Source: Candidatus Margulisiibacteriota bacterium
GTDB taxonomy: Bacteria; Margulisbacteria; WOR-1; O2-12-FULL-45-9
Direction: 5' to 3'
NCBI GenBank assembly: GCA_018814265.1
Contig: JAHIZU010000052.1
Coordinates: forward strand, 1 to 7,156
Length of the DNA stretch: 7,156 nt
The notes below the pieces were generated by a model. The model was not told the origin of the DNA. It searched no databases and worked only from the letters and a program-made list of their open reading frames with translations. This document shows, in pieces, positions 1 through 5,677 of this stretch. The stretch's first letter is position 1, and every line of letters starts with the position of its first letter. Both the position numbers and the translations under genes were made by a program.

Positions 1-269
1 AATCCATCTTTTCTCAGCGCGCCGAAAAATGACGGGCCGACCTTATAACCAATCGCAAAAATAAATAACGCAAATCCTACTGCCTGGAGCAATTCGTCCA
101 CTTTGATATTCATTTGCCCAATAACCAGGGCAGCTAATAGCACGCCGGCAGTAGACCCGAGGGTAAAACCATAAATTTTTATTTTGCCCACATAGTAGAC
201 AATTGCTATAGCCAGAAAAATCGCGATTTGGGGATATGTTTGGCAAATATTAACGAAAAGATCAAACAT
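1..269 (-). CDS. aspT: Aspartate:alanine antiporter AspT, N-terminal part (cut by window edge)
   Basis: Inner-membrane exchanger predicted to import L-aspartate and export L-alanine; with AspD this generates proton motive force. Only the first 89 residues are in the window. They show a short lead, a hydrophobic helix at about 14-28, a second at about 36-52, and a third at about 63-76 ending in IGYKVGPSFFGALRKDG. The last stretch resembles the 'GxxVGPxFF' segment of the AspT/YidE/YbjL transporter family. Full members are about 540 aa. The ATG at 269-267 has a strong SD (AAGGAGGG) lying inside the last codons of aspD, with a 4-bp gap between genes, so translation is probably coupled. Family assignment rests on the N-terminus plus the diagnostic aspD neighbour. 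The only other candidate is a generic YidE/YbjL transporter, which the context makes unlikely. Confidence 0.88.
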   Translation of the reverse strand, partial: MFDLFVNICQTYPQIAIFLAIAIVYYVGKIKIYGFTLGSTAGVLLAALVIGQMNIKVDELLQAVGFALFIFAIGYKVGPSFFGALRKDG

Positions 270-273
270 GGTT

Positions 274-1857
274 TTAACCCTCCTTATATTCTTTTTGGTA
301 TTGTTCTAATAAACCGCTGATGGCCTTCCCGATCTTGGCATAAGCTTCGTCAGGCAAATAAGCCAGAGAAACCCGTACTGACATGTTGGGCGCGTCAAAA
401 CCGCCCCCATCCATTAAAACAACCTTTTTCTCTTCAGCTAAACGCCAGACAAAGTCTATTGGCTCATGCTGTTTGACCATAAAATCAGCAAACGCTTTCC
501 CATACCTCTGGGCCGCGAGTTTTGGAATATCTATGGTCGTGTAATAGCGCGCGTCTAATTCATGCTCAGGGCAAGGAATGCCAACGGCCTTATAAAGTGT
601 TTCGAATCGCTGTTTAACAATTGACTGGGCTTCTTTTTTATAATCGTCCTTTTTGTCGATCAAACAGTAAAGCGAGAATAAGGTCATTAAGACCTGTTGT
701 GGGGTTGATAAGCCTGCCGTATGGTGAAGAGCAACTGACCGGCTGTCCGCCACCATGCGGTCGATCAGCTTCATATTATCCGGATCAAGTTCAACCGTAC
801 TATAGCGCTGATGCAGTTGCTGAAGATCAGATTTAGGCAGTTGCTTGATCATCTTATCAAAAATATTGTCTTGATGCAGGCCAATAACACCGAGCCGCCA
901 GCCAGTAGCACCGAAATATTTGGAAAAAGAATATACCAGGATGGTGTTAAGCGGCGCCACGGCAGCCAGCGACTTAAAATCATTCACAAAAGTGCCGTAA
1001 ACATCATCAGTCAGCAGGATCAGATCTTTGCGCTTGGTCCTGACCAGTTCCCCTATCTTGTCCAAAGATTTCTGGTGCATGGCCACGGAGGTCGGGTTTG
1101 ACGGATGGACCAAAAAGAAGGCCTTTACTTTTGGGTCTTCCAGCTTGGCGATCTCAGAATCAGGATACTGCCAGTCATCGTTCTCGTCCTGGACAATTTG
1201 CAATTCAATGAATTCATAATCGTTCAAGCGCGGGATCTCAATATAAGGAGTAAAGATCGGGGTGCCCAGGGCGATCTTATCACCCTTGTGGCTTAGTTTA
1301 TTCTCCATCAAAGAAGAAAAAATATAATCCATGGCCGCGGTGCCGCCCTCGGTGGCAAAAAGGTCAAACTTGCCGCCCGGGACTTTGCCTTTGAACATTT
1401 CCTGCTCAAGATACTTATGCACGATCTGTTCACAGATGGCCAGCATGCGGTCAGGGGTCGGGTAATGGTCTCCAAGGATGGCATCAACCATCTCCAGAAT
1501 AAAATCATCAGCATTGATCTTTAGCTCTTTGGTCACGTAAGCATAAGCATCTTTAAGGAAGTTAACCTCCGGGATTTGGGCATTCTGCTTTAAAAATTGC
1601 TCAAATCTTTTGGCTATCCCCTCTTTTTCCGGCGGACCACCCAAACGAGGCCGATGCGGTTTTCGCTCTGATTCACCAACCGCAAACAGACCAAACTGGA
1701 AAAACCCCTTTCGTGGGATCATTGTCACCCAGTTGGGATTGCCGCGGCCGGCATTGAGCATCATCTTCTCATCAGGCAATTTAGCCATCTTGATCAATTT
1801 GTCCTTTAACTCAAAAGGGCTCAAGGCTTCATATTTTTTTTCCTCAGCACGTGTCAT
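274..1857 (-). CDS. aspD: L-aspartate 4-decarboxylase (bifunctional aspartate aminotransferase), PLP enzyme
   Basis: Cytoplasmic PLP enzyme (EC 4.1.1.12) converting L-aspartate to L-alanine plus CO2, with side aspartate aminotransferase activity. Its 527 aa match the usual length of about 530. Visible active-site features are AGRGNPNW (36-43, with the AspD-specific Arg at 38), HYPTP (131-135), HPSNPT (251-256, Asn254), TDDVYG (283-288, Asp285 and Tyr287), the Schiff-base lysine K313 in SFSKYFGATGWRLG, and R495 in MSVRVSLA, which binds the substrate carboxylate. From K313 onward the spacing follows the characterised Pseudomonas enzyme (K315, R497). The ATG at 1857 has the SD AAAGGAG within the 3' end of the lipoprotein gene 2 bp upstream. 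The gene looks intact and functional. Decarboxylation consumes a cytoplasmic proton, so coupled Asp/Ala exchange by the downstream AspT would conserve energy and raise internal pH. Confidence 0.97.
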   Translation of the reverse strand: MTRAEEKKYEALSPFELKDKLIKMAKLPDEKMMLNAGRGNPNWVTMIPRKGFFQFGLFAVGESERKPHRPRLGGPPEKEGIAKRFEQFLKQNAQIPEVNFLKDAYAYVTKELKINADDFILEMVDAILGDHYPTPDRMLAICEQIVHKYLEQEMFKGKVPGGKFDLFATEGGTAAMDYIFSSLMENKLSHKGDKIALGTPIFTPYIEIPRLNDYEFIELQIVQDENDDWQYPDSEIAKLEDPKVKAFFLVHPSNPTSVAMHQKSLDKIGELVRTKRKDLILLTDDVYGTFVNDFKSLAAVAPLNTILVYSFSKYFGATGWRLGVIGLHQDNIFDKMIKQLPKSDLQQLHQRYSTVELDPDNMKLIDRMVADSRSVALHHTAGLSTPQQVLMTLFSLYCLIDKKDDYKKEAQSIVKQRFETLYKAVGIPCPEHELDARYYTTIDIPKLAAQRYGKAFADFMVKQHEPIDFVWRLAEEKKVVLMDGGGFDAPNMSVRVSLAYLPDEAYAKIGKAISGLLEQYQKEYKEG

Positions 1858-1859
1858 AA

Positions 1860-2444
1860 TTATTTACTCCTTTCGCTTATCTCATCGATCACAGCAACTT
1901 GGCCGTCTAAAAAGCGAACGCGCACATCATTATAATTATAGTCAAAAGAACCAAGCGGGCCAAGCACATCAACACTTTCCGGCTCGCCCAGGATCTTCTT
2001 GACCTCTGCTTCAGTCATGCCGCCTTTAATCCCGTGTTTGCCAACTTCATACAAGTGAACTATTTCGCTAACCCCTAACCCCTTATCCACTTCCTTACTA
2101 CGTTTCACCCTATAAACCTTCTCAGTCACATATGTACCCCAGGGCCTTTTATGTTTTTGCGGGTTGGGCTCAAAGCGCGCGCTAAAGAATATAAGATAGT
2201 CGGCATCAAATTCCTCAAAGAACCAGTTTAACTGGTCATCTTTGGCAGCAGCTTCCCTGGCCTTTCTCACTTCGTCATACGAAAGATCAAGGATATCTTT
2301 GCCTGCTATGCCAGTAAAGCGGACCCCGTCTAATCCTTGGGGAATAATATGTTTTTTATTTTCCATCACAGCCTCTTCCTTGCAGCCCAGGCTTGAGAAC
2401 AAATTTATTAGCAACAACACTAAAACCAGCGCGTATTTCCACAT
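1860..2444 (-). CDS. Lipoprotein with C-terminal BamE/SmpA-like domain, first gene of the aspD-aspT operon
   Basis: A predicted 194-aa lipoprotein. MWKYALVLVLLLINLFSS is a typical short basic-hydrophobic signal, followed by LGC, giving lipidated Cys21; the Leu at -2 is a slightly unusual lipobox. The middle (about 38-130) is unrecognised and rich in aromatic and charged residues. The C-terminus (about 137-190) reads GIKGGMTEAEVKKILGEP, then a FDYNYNDVRVRF strand and GQVAVIDEI. This is the layout of small BamE/SmpA/OmlA-like domains (Gly-Met-T-x-x-E-V, LGxP, then beta strands). An in-frame TTG at 2483 would add 13 residues, but it sits on the predicted -35 box and has no SD, so ATG 2444 is chosen; it places the signal peptide at the N-terminus. 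No clear SD precedes it, consistent with a near-leaderless mRNA. Its role beside aspD/aspT is unknown; envelope assembly or sensing is speculation. Confidence 0.75.
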   Translation of the reverse strand: MWKYALVLVLLLINLFSSLGCKEEAVMENKKHIIPQGLDGVRFTGIAGKDILDLSYDEVRKAREAAAKDDQLNWFFEEFDADYLIFFSARFEPNPQKHKRPWGTYVTEKVYRVKRSKEVDKGLGVSEIVHLYEVGKHGIKGGMTEAEVKKILGEPESVDVLGPLGSFDYNYNDVRVRFLDGQVAVIDEISERSK

Positions 2445-2454
2445 GTTTTTTAGG

Positions 2455-2483
2455 ATAGTACCATTATCATCAACGCATTTCAA
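2455..2483 (-). promoter_or_regulatory. Predicted sigma70-type promoter for the lipoprotein-aspD-aspT operon
   Basis: Reading leftwards: TTGAAA (2483-2478), exactly 17 bp, then TACTAT (2460-2455) preceded by TGG, i.e. an extended -10 (TGGTACTAT). The -10 ends 10 nt before the ATG at 2444, so initiation about 7 nt downstream would leave a leader of only a few nucleotides. Seen directly as sequence; function is inferred. Confidence 0.62.
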
Positions 2484-2490
2484 TCAAACA

Positions 2491-2519
2491 TTGCGGCGCT
2501 TAGAGAAAAATGCTACTAT
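2491..2519 (+). promoter_or_regulatory. Predicted extended -10 promoter for the 204-aa gene
   Basis: TTGCGG (2491-2496, weak -35), a 17-bp spacer, then TACTAT (2514-2519) preceded by TGC, forming an extended -10 (TGCTACTAT). The -10 ends 9 nt before the ATG at 2529, and no SD lies between, so a nearly leaderless transcript is predicted. Confidence 0.52.
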
Positions 2520-2528
2520 CTTTCCACT

Positions 2529-3143
2529 ATGAAATATCTAAAATATCTTTTGCTCGCAGTCGTGGTCCTGATTATTATCTACTCATATTTTGCAACTATC
2601 GCTCCTTCGGGCCCACGGGTCAGCGTTAAAAAACATCCCGACTACAAAGAAACAACTTACTCGATCATTGATCTGAACGGCCAGACGATCAGCCTGACCA
2701 CTTATCAGACAGAACTGAACAAAGGGATATTGCGCTTGCGTTCAAACTCAACCCTGCCGCTTGAACAGCAGATCGCTCTATTGTCAAAAATCCTGGTCCG
2801 GGTATTAAAAGATGAAAACAAGGCCGAGCTCCATGCCCTGTCAATTGGCAGATTGCTCTATGCCTTTGGCCAGGATAAGACAATGTCAGAAAGGCTGGCT
2901 CTGGCAGCTGAAAAATCATTGCTTTGGGATAAAACAACAGGTAAACCGGTTTCAGGGCATGAAAATAACGCTGTGGTTAAACTGGCCAACACTGCCATGA
3001 TCTATCCAGAGTTAAAAGAGCTGTTTGCCAAACACGGGCTGGCCTTAGAATTTGCCAGCGCGGAAAAAGTCCTGATCAGTAATGAGCTAAAGCCTCCAGC
3101 CAAACTGCCTTATGACTGCCTGACCTGGTTCTCGATCAAATAG
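2529..3143 (+). CDS. Unrecognised membrane-anchored or secreted protein, 204 aa
   Basis: No family was recognised. An N-terminal hydrophobic helix (about 5-22: YLLLAVVVLIIIYSYF, preceded by MKYLK) acts as a signal anchor or uncleaved signal; there is no lipobox cysteine. The remaining 180 residues should lie outside the cytoplasm. A beta-like stretch (43-70, TYSIIDLNGQTISLTTY) precedes a mostly helical region (about 76-180: QQIALLSKILVRVLKDE, LHALSIGRLLYAFG, ERLALAAEKSLLW, YPELKELFAKHGLALEF). Only one cysteine (197) is present. The ATG at 2529 is placed 9 nt after an extended -10 and has no SD. The gene is divergent from the lipoprotein-aspD-aspT operon and ends 2 bp from the convergent propeller lipoprotein gene, with no room for a terminator. 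Good codon structure and length make it a real gene; function is unknown. Confidence 0.8.
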   Translation: MKYLKYLLLAVVVLIIIYSYFATIAPSGPRVSVKKHPDYKETTYSIIDLNGQTISLTTYQTELNKGILRLRSNSTLPLEQQIALLSKILVRVLKDENKAELHALSIGRLLYAFGQDKTMSERLALAAEKSLLWDKTTGKPVSGHENNAVVKLANTAMIYPELKELFAKHGLALEFASAEKVLISNELKPPAKLPYDCLTWFSIK

Positions 3144-3145
3144 CT

Positions 3146-4345
3146 TTATTCCTCTACAGCATACCAAAGGTCGGAGCCATTCCCCTCTTCAAAACTGATG
3201 TGCATATTCCCGTTAGTGTCCAGGGCAATGGATGAATACATGCCGATGTTAGCCGTTTCGCTGCCGCTTTTTACCTCTTTGATGCTCCAGCTGCCGCCAA
3301 CATAATAAGCAACCTTTAAGGCCGTAGACAAACCAGACGATGTGTAATCTTTATGATAAGAAATGAAAAGATTATTCGAGCTATCGATTGCTAAAGAAGT
3401 ATAACCGCCATCGCTGCCAATGCCCGCGCCGGGAACGACCTCATCCACCCAGGCACCGGTCGCATTGGTTGTGTGTTTCAGTTCACTATCAACAGAATTG
3501 TAGTATGAAATATGAGCTTTGTTGCTGCTGTCTAATTTAAGCGATATTGATCTAAAAACTACTCCACTATCGGCCGTACCCGCACTGGACCAAGAACCAG
3601 CTGTGCCAGTACGATAATAAAGGTTGGCACCTATCTGATAGGCTATGTACACATTATTAGTAGCTTGATCAATGGCTATCGATGTCGTTGAAGGCGAGCC
3701 AGAGGCATCAGCCACTTCGGTAACCCATCCGCCTGAGGCATTGGTCGCATATTTTACATCACTGTTGGTCAGATCCCGGTAAACAATGTGAGCTTTGCCA
3801 TTGCTATCAACAGCTATTGAATTAGCGTACCCAACACTGCCGCTTGAATCAACTGTTTCTTTGTTGGTCCAAGTGCTGGTGCCGTCAGCCTTGTAAGCAT
3901 ATTTGAGATATAAATTGGTAGTATCATAATATGCGACATGCAGGCCGTTGCTGCCATCAATGGCCATGGCAGCATCTCCAATGCCCACACTAACGATCGT
4001 TGTAGTGACCCAGCTGCCGGAAACATTGGTCGTGTACAGCAAACTGGTACTTGCGCTATGCACAATATGGACCTTGTTGTTGCTGTCCACAGCGATCGAT
4101 GAGTACTGTCCGGAAGCGCCTGAATCATGAATTTCTGAAACCGTAAAATCATAAGTGCGAACTGTTGTTGTCGTGGTCGTGCCAGTCCCACCAGTTGTGG
4201 TCGTCCCTCCATTAGTTGTCGTAGTTGTTGTGTCATCACTAGTAACTGCATTGCAGCCGCTAAAGAGCATTAAACCTGCTCCCAGGAACGGGATCATCGC
4301 CAGGCCAAGCAGAATAGAAACCTTTTTATTCTTAAACAAACTCAC
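3146..4345 (-). CDS. Lipoprotein with Thr-rich linker and seven beta-propeller-like repeats
   Basis: A predicted surface or periplasmic lipoprotein of 399 aa. Residues 1-30 form a signal peptide ending LFSGC, with lipidated Cys31. A Thr/Gly linker follows (39-62). From about 66 to the end there are seven repeats of 43-55 residues. Each has a strand like SSIAVDSNNKVHIVH (aspartates at 87, 130, 180, 226, 272, 321 and 376), a second strand such as LKYATN, then GSW or GAW and a strand like VTEV. The last repeat stops after LWYAVEE and lacks its final strand, while the N-terminus supplies a matching orphan strand (VSEIHDSG). This suggests 'velcro' closure of a seven-bladed propeller. No enzymatic motif is visible; ligand or matrix binding is a guess. 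The start is GTG (4345-4343) with SD AGGAGGG, and it overlaps the upstream stop as GTGA, implying translational coupling to the four-helix membrane protein. Confidence 0.85.
   Translation of the reverse strand: MSLFKNKKVSILLGLAMIPFLGAGLMLFSGCNAVTSDDTTTTTTNGGTTTTGGTGTTTTTTVRTYDFTVSEIHDSGASGQYSSIAVDSNNKVHIVHSASTSLLYTTNVSGSWVTTTIVSVGIGDAAMAIDGSNGLHVAYYDTTNLYLKYAYKADGTSTWTNKETVDSSGSVGYANSIAVDSNGKAHIVYRDLTNSDVKYATNASGGWVTEVADASGSPSTTSIAIDQATNNVYIAYQIGANLYYRTGTAGSWSSAGTADSGVVFRSISLKLDSSNKAHISYYNSVDSELKHTTNATGAWVDEVVPGAGIGSDGGYTSLAIDSSNNLFISYHKDYTSSGLSTALKVAYYVGGSWSIKEVKSGSETANIGMYSSIALDTNGNMHISFEEGNGSDLWYAVEE
4160..4231 (-). repeat. Thr-codon-rich low-complexity tract
   Basis: Near-repetitive ACN triplets encode T6-N-G-G-T4-G-G-T-G-T6 just after the lipidated cysteine of the propeller lipoprotein. 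Such stretches serve as flexible, possibly glycosylated, linkers holding a domain away from the membrane. Because the unit is a triplet, length changes by slippage would not shift the frame. Confidence 0.85.
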
Positions 4346-4713
4346 GATTTCCCTCCTGCTTTTTTTCTAGTAAAAGTTCCTACCAGATAGGTCACCATAA
4401 AGATCGAAATAAACGGGATCCAGGTGCCCAGCGGGCTTAAGAACATGCGGTAACTTTTTTCAATGAACTGGGCTACGACCACTACGTCCAAAACAACGGC
4501 AAAGACAAAGAAAATCACAGCTGTTTCCAATGGCGTGGTGTAATTAAATTTCTTAAAGTAGATAAGAGAGACAAGGCCAAAAATGATCGGGACCAGGATG
4601 GCATGAATGATCAAAGTGTTTCCCATGGACGTGTAGGTCCTGCCGATACCAATGATCGAACCGCAAAGCGCCCAGCCGATCAAAGCGTGGATCCCGATAG
4701 TAAATGATCGCAT
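4342..4713 (-). CDS. Four-helix integral membrane protein of unknown function, 123 aa
   Basis: Small inner-membrane protein with predicted helices at about 5-24, 31-52, 63-83 and 94-114. The C-terminus is basic (RKKAGGKS) and probably cytoplasmic. Conserved-looking polar positions inside or near helices are His9, Cys17, His37 and Asp76 in AVVLDVVVVAQF. A distinctive FLSPLGTWIPF segment opens the last helix. The overall pattern resembles uncharacterised four-helix proteins found scattered in bacteria, but no function can be named. The ATG at 4713 has the SD GGGAGG 7 nt upstream. Its TGA stop overlaps the GTG start of the propeller lipoprotein gene by 4 nt, so the two are almost certainly co-translated and may work together, for example as a membrane partner of the surface lipoprotein. 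Confidence 0.82.
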   Translation of the reverse strand: MRSFTIGIHALIGWALCGSIIGIGRTYTSMGNTLIIHAILVPIIFGLVSLIYFKKFNYTTPLETAVIFFVFAVVLDVVVVAQFIEKSYRMFLSPLGTWIPFISIFMVTYLVGTFTRKKAGGKS

Positions 4714-4755
4714 TCTCTCGCCTCCCTACTGAAGAAAATTTTACGCTATTTACTT

Positions 4756-4784
4756 ATTATAAGCAACACTTATTGCTTTTTTGC
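4756..4784 (-). promoter_or_regulatory. Possible promoter before the four-helix membrane protein gene
   Basis: A perfect TATAAT (4761-4756, leftward) lies in the 56-bp gap between the 52-aa gene and the membrane protein gene, leaving a leader of about 35 nt that contains the SD. The -35 region (GCAAAA at 17 bp) is poor, so this may be a weak internal promoter or an accident of the AT-rich gap. Confidence 0.35.
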
Positions 4785-4928
4785 TTTACGCTTAGCCGCC
4801 TTGAGCATTCGCTCAAAAGCCTGATCAGCTGTCCTGCCTTCAGTAATGTTATTTTGATATAGTGCTGCGTAGCCTGTGCGATTGCGCATCTTAAAGATTT
4901 GGACCTTGCTTCTTTTCAATTCTCCCAT
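4770..4928 (-). CDS. Small basic protein, 52 aa, unknown function
   Basis: A short reading frame starting at ATG 4928 and ending at TAA 4772-4770. It is preceded by a near-perfect SD (TAGGAGGTG, 5 nt from the ATG), the strongest in the window. The product begins MGELKRSKVQIFKMRNR, continues TGYAALYQNNITEGRT and ends with a helix rich in lysine and arginine (ADQAFERMLKAAKRKAKKQ). It is very basic, soluble, and lacks cysteine and membrane segments. The first half could form a short beta hairpin (VQIFKMR, YAALYQN), with an amphipathic helix after it. Nucleic-acid or ribosome binding is possible from charge alone but unproven. It lies 11 bp downstream of the asparaginase relic, with its SD in the gap, and 56 bp before the membrane protein gene. 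No family recognised. Confidence 0.72.
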   Translation of the reverse strand: MGELKRSKVQIFKMRNRTGYAALYQNNITEGRTADQAFERMLKAAKRKAKKQ

Positions 4929-4939
4929 ATCAACACCTC

Positions 4940-5212
4940 CTAATTATTAGCAAAATACTTTTTCAACTCACCGCCTTGAGGAATCGCCAGCATCAACAGC
5001 AGCCTGGCCTTGGGCGCGTCAACCACAATCCCTTCCGCACCGGAATCAACCGCGTAGCGCACAAAACTGCCGTCAGAGCCGGCATAATCACATAATAAGG
5101 CAACCTTTGGCAGCTTTTTAGGTAAAGGCAAACGCTGGCGCTTGAGCCGGTCCGTCAGGAGAAAGGTCAGAAGCGTCCCGCATCGCGCCAACAAAAACAC
5201 GTATCGCTTCAT
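4940..5212 (-). pseudogene. Decayed L-asparaginase remnant (90-aa open frame with internal deletions and frameshift)
   Basis: Three pieces of the asparaginase family are recognisable, in the correct order but with large parts missing. (1) Positions 5192-5148, in another frame than the open ORF, read VGAMRDASDLSPDGP, matching the family's VGAMRPSTxxSADGP motif. (2) In the ORF frame, residues 34-64 (LPKVALLCDYAGSDG to SGAEGIVV) match the C-terminal-domain segment LPKVxIxYxYxxxD...GxxGIV. (3) Residues 66-90 (APKARLLLMLA to YFANN) match the terminal NPQKARVLLxLALxxxxxxxxxxF segment. The region between (1) and (2) and about 50-60 residues between (2) and (3), including the AG.G.GN and SSR motifs, are gone. 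The whole N-terminus with the catalytic threonines is absent. Asparaginase activity is therefore excluded. A 90-aa product remains possible: the ATG at 5212 has a GGAAGG SD and a good promoter upstream. Intact family members are about 330 aa. Confidence 0.8.
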
Positions 5213-5234
5213 TAACTGCTACCTTCCTTTCGTT

Positions 5235-5263
5235 TGGACATATTATATTCTAAATTGTATAAT
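5235..5263 (+). promoter_or_regulatory. Sigma70-type promoter for the membrane protein-pyruvate kinase operon
   Basis: TGGACA (5235-5240, five of six consensus bases), a 17-bp spacer and a perfect TATAAT (5258-5263). Initiation near 5270 would give a leader of roughly 18 nt carrying a weak AAGGTG SD before the ATG at 5288. It overlaps completely with a leftward promoter. Confidence 0.72.
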
Positions 5264-5267
5264 ATGT
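5238..5267. repeat. Perfect 10-bp inverted repeat inside the bidirectional promoter
   Basis: ACATATTATA (5238-5247) and TATAATATGT (5258-5267) are perfect inverted copies separated by 10 bp. Each arm contains one -10 box and the edge of the opposing -35, so the centre of symmetry of the repeat is also that of both promoters (between 5252 and 5253). A dimeric regulator could also bind here. Confidence 0.85.
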
Positions 5268-5270
5268 AAA
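5242..5270 (-). promoter_or_regulatory. Sigma70-type promoter reading leftwards into the asparaginase remnant block
   Basis: TTTACA (5270-5265, five of six consensus bases), a 17-bp spacer and a perfect TATAAT (5247-5242). It would start transcription near 5235, about 23 nt before the ATG at 5212, and could serve the relic, the 52-aa gene, the membrane protein and the propeller lipoprotein. Confidence 0.7.
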
Positions 5271-5287
5271 AAGGTGCGGGCTAAAAT

Positions 5288-5677
5288 ATGAAAGACCATC
5301 TCTGGATAAAGATATTGTTCGCTTATGTCGGGGTAGTGGAATTCGCAGTTGGCCTGCCTTTTTTGCTCCTGCCAGGCCCGGTTTTCTCCCTGGCCGGCAT
5401 CCCGCTAATTGACCGTTTGGAATTTGTGCAGTTTCCAGCCCTCTTGATCATGGTCTTTGGCCTGATGATGCTAAACATTGCCCGCGACCCGGTCAGGCAC
5501 CAGCAATTGATCATTTATTGCTGCCTATTCAAGGCGGCTTTTATCTATGTAGTGGTTTTTAATTGGTTAACAAAGGGCTTGCCGCTGCTCTGGCTGTTAT
5601 TTGCATCTTTAGACGCGATTTATCTGATCGGCTTTATTATTGCTTACCTTAAACTAAAGCAGCCCTCAAGCACCTAA
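5288..5677 (+). CDS. Four-helix integral membrane protein, 129 aa, unknown function
   Basis: Small inner-membrane protein with predicted helices at about 8-28, 47-64, 73-93 and 98-121. A loop after helix 2 contains ARDPVRHQQ, a polar basic motif that probably faces the cytoplasm, and helix 4 carries Asp109 in [12 protein letters not shown]. The tail is short and basic-polar (KLKQPSST). It recalls uncharacterised four-helix proteins with a similar 'ARDPxRH' loop, but no function is assigned. The ATG at 5288 is about 24 nt downstream of a strong -10; its SD is weak (AAGGTG, about 12 nt away). Its TAA shares one base with the ATG of the pyruvate kinase gene (TAATG), so the two are co-transcribed and the kinase probably depends on re-initiation. 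Confidence 0.82.
   Translation: MKDHLWIKILFAYVGVVEFAVGLPFLLLPGPVFSLAGIPLIDRLEFVQFPALLIMVFGLMMLNIARDPVRHQQLIIYCCLFKAAFIYVVVFNWLTKGLPLLWLLFASLDAIYLIGFIIAYLKLKQPSST

Larger units (their letters stand above)
2454..2520. repeat. Inverted repeat formed by the two divergent -10 regions
   Basis: GATAGTACCAT (2454-2464) and ATGCTACTATC (2510-2520) are inverted copies matching at 10 of 11 positions, 45 bp apart. Each contains the extended -10 of one divergent promoter. The symmetry may simply reflect the shared promoter motif, or it may be a regulator site acting on both genes. Confidence 0.6.

Noticed and set aside
43..246. 67-aa leftward open frame in the aspT region
   Set aside because: It is an alternative frame inside aspT; the aspT frame gives hydrophobic helices and family motifs, while this one gives cysteine-rich nonsense.
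1610..2002. 130-aa rightward open frame
   Set aside because: Antisense to the start of aspD and the end of the lipoprotein gene, with no SD or recognisable motif.
2445..2483. TTG start at 2483 extending the BamE-like lipoprotein by 13 residues
   Set aside because: It has no SD, overlaps the predicted -35 box, and would bury the signal peptide 13 residues into the protein; ATG 2444 fits better.
3130..3160. Terminator between the convergent 204-aa gene and propeller lipoprotein gene
   Set aside because: Only 2 bp separate the stop codons, and I see no GC-rich hairpin followed by a T-run on either strand.
4155..4370. 71-aa rightward open frame rich in valine
   Set aside because: It is the antisense of the Thr-codon tract of the propeller lipoprotein; its composition comes from that low-complexity DNA.
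4940..5212. 90-aa ORF as a functional small asparaginase or signal-peptide protein
   Set aside because: All catalytic motifs are missing. The hydrophobic N-terminus comes from reading the VGAMR segment in a shifted frame rather than from a real signal peptide.
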